Of a DNA stretch of 64,000 bases, positions 37,185 through 45,678 are shown in pieces (position 1 is the first letter of the stretch; each line of letters opens with the position of its first letter). This DNA comes from an uncultured Carboxylicivirga sp. (GTDB lineage Bacteria > Bacteroidota > Bacteroidia > Bacteroidales > Marinilabiliaceae): the NCBI GenBank assembly GCA_947491945.1, contig CANLLN010000001.1, positions 248,001 to 312,000 on the forward strand, written 5' to 3'. The translations under genes and the position numbers were made by a program. The notes beneath the pieces were generated by a model. That model made no database searches. It was not told the origin of the DNA and worked only from the letters and a program-made list of their open reading frames with translations.

Positions 37185-38462
37185 TTATTGACGGATTGAA
37201 TAAGCCATCAGGGCGTTGCCGTGACGAATATATAAAATACCGTTGTTAATTACCGGATGCGCCCAAAAAGGGCCTTCACCTTGGGTGATTCTGAATTCAC
37301 TAATCACATCAAATTTTTCTGGAGAGGCAGGTACTAAGCCCACATAGCCCCTTTTTTCATCATAACAGTAAAGCATATTATCAGCTGCTATAATAGAACC
37401 CTTTCCTTTTCCTTCCCACGGCGTTTCGTATTGGGTTTCACCGGTATTCCAATCTATCGCAACCCAGTTACCTTTTGAGTTATTGAGCCAGTTTGAACCG
37501 TAAATAGTGCCATCCACCAACACGTAGCCGCCGTGATGTGTATCTAAATCCGAGTTCTTCCATAGTTTGCTTACTGATTTTCCATCATCGGCCAATTGCA
37601 ACATATATGAATTGAGGTTATAACCATTGCAGAAGAATATTTTACCGTCTTTAAAAAGCGGGGTGTTGCATGAAATTTTATCCCCGTTTTTAAAGGCAAA
37701 ATCTTCACCCCAATTGCTAAATGCCCATTGTATTTCACCGGTTTCAGGCTGAACACCAAATATGCTTTCACCCCCAATACCTATTATTTGCCTTATTCCA
37801 TTGTGCTCGATCAAAAGAGGAGAAACATAGCTACTTAATTCACCTAAAGATTGGCTCTTCCAAATCAATGCCCCATCTTTTGCATTTAAGGCCACCATGG
37901 TTGTTTGGTCTCCTCCCGGACAAAAAATTACCTTGTTATCAAAAACCAAGGGAGCTTCAGAAGTACCCCATGAGCCTGTTTTTACTTCAAATTGTGCTTT
38001 TCCATCAACCGTCCAGTCGATATCCCCTTTTTTAAGGTCGATGCATACCACTTCACCTTGGCCACTGATTACATAGGCCTTTTTATTCACAACGGTAGGT
38101 GTTGTTCTGGTGTCCGGGTACGATTTGTTCCAGGCATTTCCGTATTCGATGGAGTAGATCTTTTCACCTTTAAGTGTATAGGCCGAGAAGATTTCCTTTG
38201 TTTCATCTTCATTCATTCCGGTGAGGTACAAGCGATCTTCCACAATTACCGGGGAAGACCATCCTTTGCCGGCATCCAGTGTTTCCCATAGTAATTCGGG
38301 GCCTTCAGCTGCCCACTCTTTTAATAATTCGGTATCCGGATAGGTGCCATCACGGTTAGGACCGCGCCAGCCGTGTTGGTTTTGTGCCACTGCAGGTTGC
38401 AAGGCCAAATAGCAAGCTATAAATGCTATCAGCTTGAATTTTAGTTTGTTCATTGTTTTCAT
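37185..38462 (-). CDS. Secreted PQQ-like beta-propeller protein A
   Basis: This 425-residue protein has a signal peptide (FKLIAFIACYLALQPAVAQ) and PQQ-like propeller blades of the form GWSSPVIVEDRLYLTG and ALNAKDGALIWKS. It opens WRGPNRDGTYPDTELL, the form of PQQ-like proteins common in Planctomycetota and Bacteroidota. The residues that bind PQQ in true quinoprotein dehydrogenases are not evident, so a binding or scaffold role is as likely as an enzyme. It closely resembles 54468-55667. The start at 38462 is chosen because the long upstream extension to 38762 overlaps the glycosyltransferase gene and lacks a signal peptide. Confidence 0.85.
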   Translation of the reverse strand: MKTMNKLKFKLIAFIACYLALQPAVAQNQHGWRGPNRDGTYPDTELLKEWAAEGPELLWETLDAGKGWSSPVIVEDRLYLTGMNEDETKEIFSAYTLKGEKIYSIEYGNAWNKSYPDTRTTPTVVNKKAYVISGQGEVVCIDLKKGDIDWTVDGKAQFEVKTGSWGTSEAPLVFDNKVIFCPGGDQTTMVALNAKDGALIWKSQSLGELSSYVSPLLIEHNGIRQIIGIGGESIFGVQPETGEIQWAFSNWGEDFAFKNGDKISCNTPLFKDGKIFFCNGYNLNSYMLQLADDGKSVSKLWKNSDLDTHHGGYVLVDGTIYGSNWLNNSKGNWVAIDWNTGETQYETPWEGKGKGSIIAADNMLYCYDEKRGYVGLVPASPEKFDVISEFRITQGEGPFWAHPVINNGILYIRHGNALMAYSIRQ

Positions 38463-38475
38463 AGTGTCTGCGTTG

Positions 38476-39747
38476 TTAGTCATTATTAATGGTTTGTTTG
38501 TAGATTTCCTGTAGTTGGGCGGCCAGTACCTCATGGTTGTATACCTGACTGGCTCTCTCTTTTGCTTTTGATGTAGTTTCCTTGTAGAGAATCTGATTAT
38601 TAAGGAGTTTTTCCAGTGCCTCGGCCAGTTTATCTGGTGTGTTGGGTTGGTATAAAAGGCCTGCATCTCCAATGATTTCCGGAAAGGAGCCGGTGGAAGG
38701 AGCCACGGCAGGTACACCCGATGCGAAGGCTTCGCACAGATATAAGCCCACACCTTCCTCAAAAGTGAGGGGCACGGAAATGACCGAGATGGAGCTGTAA
38801 AACGCGGAATGGTGAGTCATCGAATAATCATCCTGGAATTCCACGTCGCTCATCACCGGTGCCAGAATTTGCCTTACTTCCTTCACAAATTGCTTGTCAT
38901 GATCTGTGTATCCGCCGCCTATTTTAAGTTTGAGGTCGGGAATGGTGTTTTTCTTTTTCAGGTTTACGAAAGCCCTGGCCAGAATATGGAGTCCGTTGTC
39001 TTTGTTCAGGCGGTAATAATATCCGATTACTTTAGTTCCGTGTGCTTCCGATTCTGTGTAATTACTGAGGTTAACACCCGGGTACACTACTTCAATATCT
39101 ATGGCATTTGGTAACCTTTCTTCTGCTATTTTCTTATAGAATTTACTGGTAGTTACCAAGCGATCTACGTAGCGAAGGTTCTCATTAATGCTGTTCCAGG
39201 CCCGGCGGGCATACTTTTCTTTCATACTGTCAATCCATACCTCCTCATCCTGCAACGAGCACACCACCGGCGTATCCATTTTGTTTTTTATCGCTTTGGC
39301 TATACCAATGAGTAAGGAGCTTGACAAATGGATAATATCCGGTTTTTCATCCTGGCTTAACCAGGCAAGCAGGCGTTTTACTTCTTTCTGAAACACCGGG
39401 TCATCGCCATGTATCATCGATAGGGTCATGCCCTCCATACCTTTGGCAGAAGTGGTGCCCGACAGGGAAGAAGCCATCTTAAGCATGGAATCTGATGCTG
39501 TGAATCGCTCCAGCCACTTCGGCATGGTGATGCGTTTGAATAATTTCTGTGCCAGGTAATAGCTTGTAGCCGGAAAGAAGATCGGACTTTTCGTATGAAA
39601 AGCATGTTTATTCAGGGGCAGGTACAGTGGAACAATAATCACCTCATGTCCCTGTTTTTGCAAGGCGGAGGCTTGCAGATTATCGCGCATGCAATTGCCG
39701 CAATAAAACGAATCACCAACTCCTGGAATAATAAAGACAACCTTCAT
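38476..39747 (-). CDS. GT4-type glycosyltransferase
   Basis: This 423-residue cytoplasmic enzyme has the GT-B fold of family GT4: N-terminal MKVVFIIPGVGDSFYCGNCM with ASALQKQGHEVIIVPLY, and a C-terminal nucleotide-sugar site with FEEGVGLYLCEAFASGVPAVAPSTG (the EX7E motif) and PEIIGDAGLLYQP. It transfers a sugar from a nucleotide donor to an unknown acceptor; the setting with polyprenyl and cyclase genes suggests a lipid. The ATG at 39747 is 1 nt after the permease stop; the longer frame would overlap the permease. Confidence 0.88.
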   Translation of the reverse strand: MKVVFIIPGVGDSFYCGNCMRDNLQASALQKQGHEVIIVPLYLPLNKHAFHTKSPIFFPATSYYLAQKLFKRITMPKWLERFTASDSMLKMASSLSGTTSAKGMEGMTLSMIHGDDPVFQKEVKRLLAWLSQDEKPDIIHLSSSLLIGIAKAIKNKMDTPVVCSLQDEEVWIDSMKEKYARRAWNSINENLRYVDRLVTTSKFYKKIAEERLPNAIDIEVVYPGVNLSNYTESEAHGTKVIGYYYRLNKDNGLHILARAFVNLKKKNTIPDLKLKIGGGYTDHDKQFVKEVRQILAPVMSDVEFQDDYSMTHHSAFYSSISVISVPLTFEEGVGLYLCEAFASGVPAVAPSTGSFPEIIGDAGLLYQPNTPDKLAEALEKLLNNQILYKETTSKAKERASQVYNHEVLAAQLQEIYKQTINND

Positions 39748-39748
39748 T

Positions 39749-42700
39749 TTACTTATAATTTCGTTGAACTTCAAGTTTAACCACACGGCTTATAAAAAGA
39801 AGTGTAAAAAGCATGAATAAACCTGTCAGAATCAGGGCGGTGATCCAGACTGATAAGCTGACATGGACGTAATTGGTGCCAATGCTGATCACGGCACTGA
39901 TCAATCCGGTTACAATAGCATAAAGGGGCACCGGAATATTTTCACGGAATAGTATGCCTTCCGTTTTTTGTTTACTGAAACCCAACCGGGCATACATCTC
40001 AATTTCGTGCTGCCGTACATTCAGGTTTTTACGGATAACAATCACGAAGCCCATGATACCAATGAGCAGACCGATTCCGCCTAATGTCATGAAAATCGTC
40101 AGATAAGTATCGGTAACTGTATTAAATTGAGCCAGCCTTTCGTGGGTTGTGTTAATCCTTATTCCATACTCGTACATAGCCTGCGACAGGATTGTTTTTG
40201 TTTCACTAATTGCATCCTGCTTTGTGTTTAACAGGAAGACTTCACTTCCGGTAATATCCGGCCATATCTGAGAAAAGAGGGCTTTGTCCATCAAAACATG
40301 TCCCTGAAAGATGGTATTGGGCAAGGTGCCCACAAGTTGAGCGGCCACTTTCTGACCCTTATTACTCGTGTAGTATAAGGTATCGCCCAGGTTTTTCACC
40401 AGGCTCCATTGCAGTACAGTGGCATCCACCAATAGGGGGTATACATTATTTTTTGCTTGTTGTAAGTATTTTAGCAGTCCGTCCTTATCCACTTCATAGA
40501 TGTTATCAGTAAGGCCAAGCTCACTTTCAAACAGCTGATGCATATCTACACCCAATACCGTGGGGGTACTCACCTTATTAAGGTTCAGGCAGCTGGCTTC
40601 ATCCGCCTTGTATCGAAGGCATTGAAGAACTTGCGGGTTACCGGATAATCCTAATAAATTCAGTTTTTCTTTGCCCTCTACCGTATTCATGTTATGGTAC
40701 ACCGGGATAGTGCTCTCGCACCATAAATCATAGCCTCCGGTAGCCTGCGTAAGCTTCGACGAATTGTTAAAATCCTGCCGGTTTAAGCCTACAGAGAATA
40801 CAATGAATATACCGGTGGCCAGCGAAAGGTACGATAGCACAGCCTGCTTTTTATTGGCCAACAGCGAACGCCAGGTCAGGTTCTTCAGTTTAATTCCCTT
40901 CCTTGTTACGCCACCTCTTTTACATACTTGATATTCGCCCCACAATGCAAAAGTAAGCATCAGCATGACACCGGTGAGGGTGAAGAGTGCTATAGAACTA
41001 ATGAAGAACAGGTTGTAAACGGCAATGATTATAGTTAGTGTAGTGTTTGCGATCAACAGTGTTTTTTTCATCAGGAGGGATGAAGGCCTGGATTTGACTG
41101 AAGGCACTTTCTTCTTCAGGTGTCTGGAAATAACACGATGTAGCACAAGCAGGGAAGCGACAATGCCCACCACAAAGGCCATTACGAGGGTAAACACATT
41201 TGAATATACCGAAAGGCCACTCGTATGTGTTGCACCCGACCAAAATGTATTTAAAAGCCAGATGATGAGCGTGGTATATAATAAGCCTGTGACAACGCCG
41301 GTGATTGACGCAAAAACGGTCACCGGAGCTGATTCCATCCATAACAGGTGGCTGATGCGTTTAGTGGTGTAGCCAAGTGCTTTTAATAATTCAAGTTCCG
41401 CTTTTCGCTTGTAAATCATTTCAGACAGTGGCACAATCATAAGCAGAATAGCCCCCAGAATAATGAAAAAGCCCAGGGCTAAGAATAAGCCGGCAAAATC
41501 AACCCCGTTATTTGCCGCATACATCCCGGAGGCTCTCGGATGAACTACCTGCACGCCAAACAAGGAGGCATTCAATGCTGATAGAACTGGCTTTTCTCCG
41601 GTAATGCGAACGCCCGTGGCATAGCCGTAGTTGTTGCCCCATAAATGTTCTACAGCCTCATAAGGTAAAATGGCTTTGGATGTAGAATGGTACAGCTCCC
41701 AATATTTTTCATCCTCTTCGGTGATCAGATCCATGTTAATGGGCAGGTCGCTGTCCCATGATGTGCAGGATTCCACATCTGAAATGCCGGGAAAGTTAGC
41801 GCTTAATGTGCTATCCTGTAACAGGCTTTCAAGGGGTACTATTTGCTTGACCTTTAAAAGTAAGGAATCATTCACCAGTGTTTTAAAATCCGTGGAAGTA
41901 AAAAAGCTAATAGATACCTTATCGCCCACCTCTGCGTTTAATCGTTTTGCCGAATAATCCGATAAAATCACTTCATCAGACAGTAACTTTTGTCCCTGAT
42001 ATTTATCCATGGCTGTGACAAAAGAGTAGGGGATGGATTGCGATTCCAGGCTGATGGAGTTACTCAGGTAGGAATAAATCCGGTTTATTTCGGGATTGGT
42101 CTGGCCAAGTACTTTTAGTACCTCGTATTGTAAAAACACCCGGTCTGAAATTAATTCGGAATATCCGTTTTTGGTGTGTACAGAAAGTCCTGATAGCGCA
42201 TAGTGCCAGGCACTATTGATTTCCTCCGCTTCGATTATTCTGTCCGTCATAATCAGGTTGACCTTTCCGGGCACTTCCATTGTTTTTGCTAATTCATGGC
42301 GGTTTACAAAGATATTCAGGGGGAGCTGCTGCTCATTGAGCAAGCTGACATTTCCACCCGATTTAGCTTCCAGAATGCCCTGATGCTCCAGTCTCAGACT
42401 TGTAGTATATGTTTCAGTTACAAACAAAGCGCCCGAAGGCACAAGACCTGTTGCCGGCAAGCGTAGCACGATGGATTCGTTTTGCGTCAGCTTCAGCTCA
42501 TCTGCTAAGGCCGGGTTAATCATTGCCTGACCTTTACTCAGATTCAGGTCATCCACTCCCCATACCATGACTGGAATGAGGCTTCCGTTTCGCGCGATAA
42601 AGCCATTGCTTAAAAGGATACCCCTGGCGGAAGACTTAAATACTGGGTCTTTAATAAAGGATTCTTCCAGGTAACTATTATGGGCAAAGATGACTGTTTC

Positions 42701-42871
42701 CGTATCACCCAGTCGTTCAGAAACCTGATTTAGCAGACTGCTGCGCACCGAATCGCCAATCACCAGGCTTCCGGCAATCACGGCCACAGATATGAGCACG
42801 GCCAAACCCACCAGTTTAAAATAAGGGGCAAAGAAACGGATGTTCTTTTTTATGAGGTCGCTGGTTTTCAA
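39749..42871 (-). CDS. FtsX/MacB-type ABC transporter permease, large two-module
   Basis: This 1040-residue inner-membrane protein has a first helix (GLAVLISVAVIAGSLVIGDS), a large periplasmic domain, a helix cluster (about 460-660), a second periplasmic domain and a final set of helices, as in duplicated FtsX-fold permeases of mechanotransmission exporters. Such proteins pull lipids or lipoproteins out of the inner membrane without moving them through the pore. The start is TTG at 42871, overlapping the ATPase stop as TTGA; the protein begins MKTSDLIKKNIRFF, a normal beginning, and no nearby ATG competes. It pairs with the ATPase gene. Confidence 0.88.
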   Translation of the reverse strand: MKTSDLIKKNIRFFAPYFKLVGLAVLISVAVIAGSLVIGDSVRSSLLNQVSERLGDTETVIFAHNSYLEESFIKDPVFKSSARGILLSNGFIARNGSLIPVMVWGVDDLNLSKGQAMINPALADELKLTQNESIVLRLPATGLVPSGALFVTETYTTSLRLEHQGILEAKSGGNVSLLNEQQLPLNIFVNRHELAKTMEVPGKVNLIMTDRIIEAEEINSAWHYALSGLSVHTKNGYSELISDRVFLQYEVLKVLGQTNPEINRIYSYLSNSISLESQSIPYSFVTAMDKYQGQKLLSDEVILSDYSAKRLNAEVGDKVSISFFTSTDFKTLVNDSLLLKVKQIVPLESLLQDSTLSANFPGISDVESCTSWDSDLPINMDLITEEDEKYWELYHSTSKAILPYEAVEHLWGNNYGYATGVRITGEKPVLSALNASLFGVQVVHPRASGMYAANNGVDFAGLFLALGFFIILGAILLMIVPLSEMIYKRKAELELLKALGYTTKRISHLLWMESAPVTVFASITGVVTGLLYTTLIIWLLNTFWSGATHTSGLSVYSNVFTLVMAFVVGIVASLLVLHRVISRHLKKKVPSVKSRPSSLLMKKTLLIANTTLTIIIAVYNLFFISSIALFTLTGVMLMLTFALWGEYQVCKRGGVTRKGIKLKNLTWRSLLANKKQAVLSYLSLATGIFIVFSVGLNRQDFNNSSKLTQATGGYDLWCESTIPVYHNMNTVEGKEKLNLLGLSGNPQVLQCLRYKADEASCLNLNKVSTPTVLGVDMHQLFESELGLTDNIYEVDKDGLLKYLQQAKNNVYPLLVDATVLQWSLVKNLGDTLYYTSNKGQKVAAQLVGTLPNTIFQGHVLMDKALFSQIWPDITGSEVFLLNTKQDAISETKTILSQAMYEYGIRINTTHERLAQFNTVTDTYLTIFMTLGGIGLLIGIMGFVIVIRKNLNVRQHEIEMYARLGFSKQKTEGILFRENIPVPLYAIVTGLISAVISIGTNYVHVSLSVWITALILTGLFMLFTLLFISRVVKLEVQRNYK

Positions 42872-43536
42872 TTTAGTATCCCATTTTTAAGTGTTACAGT
42901 TTTTTTCGCCGCCTTGGCCACTTCTTCGGAATGTGTTACCATAAGGATGGTGGTATTCAACCTTTGGTTAATCTCAGAAAGTAAGGCTACTATGTTAAGG
43001 GCATTTTCCATATCCAGCTGTCCGGTGGGCTCGTCGGCCAGCAGAATAGCCGGTTTCATAACTAAGGCACGGCAAAGTGCCACGCGGCTGGATTCGCCGC
43101 CCGAAAGCTGAGCCGGGTATTGATTGGCCACCTGTTCAATTCGTGTGATTTTCATCAGTGTATGGGCATAATCCATATAGGATTGCGGTGCTTGGGAATG
43201 ATAGGCCAACACGGGCAACAGTATATTCTCAAGTGCCGAATATTGGGGCAGTAGGCGATGATCCTGAAACATAAAGCCGATCTTTTCGTTGCGCAGTTTA
43301 TGCAGGTTGGTGTGGGTGTTGATCTCCGCACCATCCAGTAGGTATGAGCCTTTTTCGGCCATCAGCAGGGTGCCCAAAATAGAAAGCAGCGTCGTTTTGC
43401 CGGAGCCGGAAGCACCTTTTACTGCTATGAAATCACCTTTGTTTACTTCCAGGTTCACGCCTTTCAGAACCTCATTAAGATTATTGTCACCGTCCGGATA
43501 GCTTTTGTATATCTTATTTAACTTTAATATGCTCAT
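42868..43536 (-). CDS. LolD/MacB-type ABC transporter ATPase
   Basis: This 222-residue ATPase has Walker A GASGSGKTT, the Q-loop FMFQDHRLLPQYSALEN, signature LSGGESSRVALCRAL, Walker B ILLADEPTG and the H-switch MVTHSEE. Length and DHRLLP fit the LolD/MacB/FtsE branch. It powers the adjacent permease. The ATG at 43536 is 4 nt after the upstream gene and starts at MSILKLNKIYKSY, the standard beginning; an earlier ATG would overlap the lipoprotein gene. Confidence 0.93.
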   Translation of the reverse strand: MSILKLNKIYKSYPDGDNNLNEVLKGVNLEVNKGDFIAVKGASGSGKTTLLSILGTLLMAEKGSYLLDGAEINTHTNLHKLRNEKIGFMFQDHRLLPQYSALENILLPVLAYHSQAPQSYMDYAHTLMKITRIEQVANQYPAQLSGGESSRVALCRALVMKPAILLADEPTGQLDMENALNIVALLSEINQRLNTTILMVTHSEEVAKAAKKTVTLKNGILN

Positions 43537-43540
43537 TGTG

Positions 43541-44698
43541 TTACGGTATTTTTTGTTGTGTACCAAAGCAGAAAAGCGTGCCTTTGGTGGTTAATATCAT
43601 AAAATGATCGGATATTACGGCGGGAGAAGCCACAATCTGCTCGCCTGTGTCATATTCCCAAAGGAGTTCACCTGTTTTATTGTCCAGGATTGATACAAGT
43701 CCATCTTTGGTGCACACAATTAGTTTGTTGCGGCAAACCACCGGGGCACTGTCGCCCACATTGCCTTTCAGCATATACCTGAAATTGGTTTTACCTGTTT
43801 CCCGATCGATGGATAAGAGGTGACGATCGCCGGCGTACACATAAACACTTTTGTAACTCACCGCAGGAATGGACACAAAGGATTCGTTATCGGTCTCGGG
43901 TTCTCTGATTTTTTTGGATCCTTGGATCATGCCCTCCGATAGTATAATCTCATAAACATTGCCAGTATAGTCGCCCACATAAGCGTATTTACCCATGATG
44001 GCCGGCGAGGAGGGAAGGTAGGCATCCAGCAGCAGGGAATCGCTGGGGACTCCCGTTTGGCAATTGATAATGCGCAACCAGGCATCACAGCCCCCAAACA
44101 GCACATGCTTGCCTTTGATTGCAGCCGCGCCGTTAATGTAATAGCCCGATTCAATTTTACTGATGAGTTGGCCATTCTCGTGATCCAGACAGTAAAAATA
44201 ATTGTCGTAGCTGCCAAAGCAAATACTTGCCTTATTTTTAAATCGTGCCATGTTGGGCGAGGCAGAGATCTGGCCCAGTGTTTCAAAGTTCCATACCGTG
44301 TCTTTATCAGCCAATGACAGCGCTGTTAAGTAGCCGTCAATACGACCGATGTACAAGATGGAATCGTGAATCATTGGGGTGGCCTCCACCGCAGTATTCA
44401 GGTTATAGGAGAAGCTCAGTTTGCCGTTAATATCCACTCCGTTGATTTGTCCTTTACGGTCGCACCAGTAGGTAGTGCCATTATCAATTACCGGAGATGA
44501 AACGGTTCGTTTGCCCCCCTTGTATGTCCACAGTAAAACAGGTTTTTCCGGTAAGTATTTCTCCACATACCCATTCAATCGAGGATTAGCTCTGAAGAGT
44601 TTCCAGTTCAGGTCATCCACCGATGCCTCACCATCGGATTGGTGCTTGCAGGCGACGAAAGTCATCAGGATTAATCCAATACAGATTAAACGGTTCAT
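43541..44698 (-). CDS. PQQ-like beta-propeller lipoprotein B
   Basis: This 385-residue protein has a lipobox at C17 (MTFVACKHQS) and repeated propeller blades (VSSPVIDNGTTYWCDR, LTALSLADKDTVWNFETLG, LLSIDRETGKTNF, VSILDNKTGELLWEYDTGEQIVASP). BamB has a similar architecture, but no Bam genes are nearby and five such proteins occur in this operon, so a BamB call is not made. It lies just before the ABC transporter and may dock exported cargo in the periplasm. Confidence 0.85.
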   Translation of the reverse strand: MNRLICIGLILMTFVACKHQSDGEASVDDLNWKLFRANPRLNGYVEKYLPEKPVLLWTYKGGKRTVSSPVIDNGTTYWCDRKGQINGVDINGKLSFSYNLNTAVEATPMIHDSILYIGRIDGYLTALSLADKDTVWNFETLGQISASPNMARFKNKASICFGSYDNYFYCLDHENGQLISKIESGYYINGAAAIKGKHVLFGGCDAWLRIINCQTGVPSDSLLLDAYLPSSPAIMGKYAYVGDYTGNVYEIILSEGMIQGSKKIREPETDNESFVSIPAVSYKSVYVYAGDRHLLSIDRETGKTNFRYMLKGNVGDSAPVVCRNKLIVCTKDGLVSILDNKTGELLWEYDTGEQIVASPAVISDHFMILTTKGTLFCFGTQQKIP

Positions 44699-44709
44699 AT
44701 TACTCAGTT

Positions 44710-45678
44710 TTAATTCTCAACAATATACAATGCACCGGTTGGGCATAGCGAAGCCAGCTCAACGCGGATGTTCTTTTTATTTTCTTCCGGCAGATTTACC
44801 TCCATCTGAAAGCCACGGTTTTTGAAGGTAAAGCCATTGTCACTATTGTAAACACAAAGGCCGCAGCGGATGCATTTGGAGGGTTCGAAATACATGGTGT
44901 CGTTTATTTTTATTCTTGACATCACTTGCAACGCGCTGCTCATATCATAACCGGGTCGTTTAATTTTATGAGTCGTTGCATGTGTTCTTAATTGACAAGC
45001 GGATTTGCCGGCGCAGGCACAGTGCAGACAATTAGAAGGGGTGGAAACTGTTTCCTTTAATCGTGCTTTTTCACTTTCGCAAAAACGGCCTAATCGTGAT
45101 TGAAACTTTGTTTTATCGATCGCTACATTTTCAATCTCGTCCACCTTAGTGGCATCTACTACCTTAGTTAATTCCTTGATTATCTTACGAATTGTCACCG
45201 GAGTATCGATGCTTCCTCTTCTGCATGCTTTCTCACAGGGGGCTTTACAGTTTTCACAAGCCAGTTTTGGCAAATCAAAGGCATGCTTGATTAGGCCAAA
45301 TGCTTTCTCTTTTTGGCCCTTATCATAGTAGTTAAGCATCCGCTCGATGTCCAGTTTAGACGGACACACCAAGGAACAGGGTGCTTCACAATCGGCCCGG
45401 TGGTCGCTTAGTAAAAGCTCCAGAGACAGGGTTCGCACCTGCATCACCTCCTCACTTTGTGTATCAATTCGCATGCCTTCCACCGGCTTGCTCGTACATG
45501 AGGGAATGATCTGGCCGCTGGACAAATCTTTTACCGCACATACCATGCACGACGATTTATGCCGGGCGTCTTTTGACCAGCAGAGTGACGGTATTTCAAA
45601 TCCTTCGCGCCGTGCAATCTTCAGCAAGGTATCCTGCCCCTGTACGTCTATAATTTTATCATTAATCGTTATTTGCAT
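44710..45678 (-). CDS. Fe-S electron-transfer subunit (2Fe-2S plus Fer4-type clusters), HydA/NuoG-like without catalytic domain
   Basis: This 322-residue cytoplasmic protein starts with a plant-type [2Fe-2S] domain (PSLCWSKDARHKSSCMVCAV, fourth Cys in IIPSCTSKP). There follow an alpha-helical Fer4_20-like segment (CEAPCSLVCPSKLDIERML, CENCKAPCEKACRRG), a third Cys group (NCLHCACAGKSAC) and a C-terminal [4Fe-4S] motif (CIRCGLCVYNSDNG, later CPTGA). This is the cluster-bearing front half of NuoG and HydA-type subunits without molybdopterin or H-cluster domain. It overlaps the NADH oxidoreductase gene by 17 nt, so the two probably form one complex. Confidence 0.88.
   Translation of the reverse strand: MQITINDKIIDVQGQDTLLKIARREGFEIPSLCWSKDARHKSSCMVCAVKDLSSGQIIPSCTSKPVEGMRIDTQSEEVMQVRTLSLELLLSDHRADCEAPCSLVCPSKLDIERMLNYYDKGQKEKAFGLIKHAFDLPKLACENCKAPCEKACRRGSIDTPVTIRKIIKELTKVVDATKVDEIENVAIDKTKFQSRLGRFCESEKARLKETVSTPSNCLHCACAGKSACQLRTHATTHKIKRPGYDMSSALQVMSRIKINDTMYFEPSKCIRCGLCVYNSDNGFTFKNRGFQMEVNLPEENKKNIRVELASLCPTGALYIVEN

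Noticed and set aside
38463-38762. N-terminal extension of the PQQ-like protein A frame
   Set aside because: The extension overlaps the glycosyltransferase gene, is low-quality sequence, and would bury the signal peptide; the start at 38462 is better.
43541-44698. BamB outer-membrane assembly lipoprotein
   Set aside because: The fold is similar, but there are five such proteins in one operon and no other Bam gene nearby.
44710-45678. [FeFe]-hydrogenase catalytic subunit
   Set aside because: The protein ends after the Fe-S domains; no H-cluster motifs are present.
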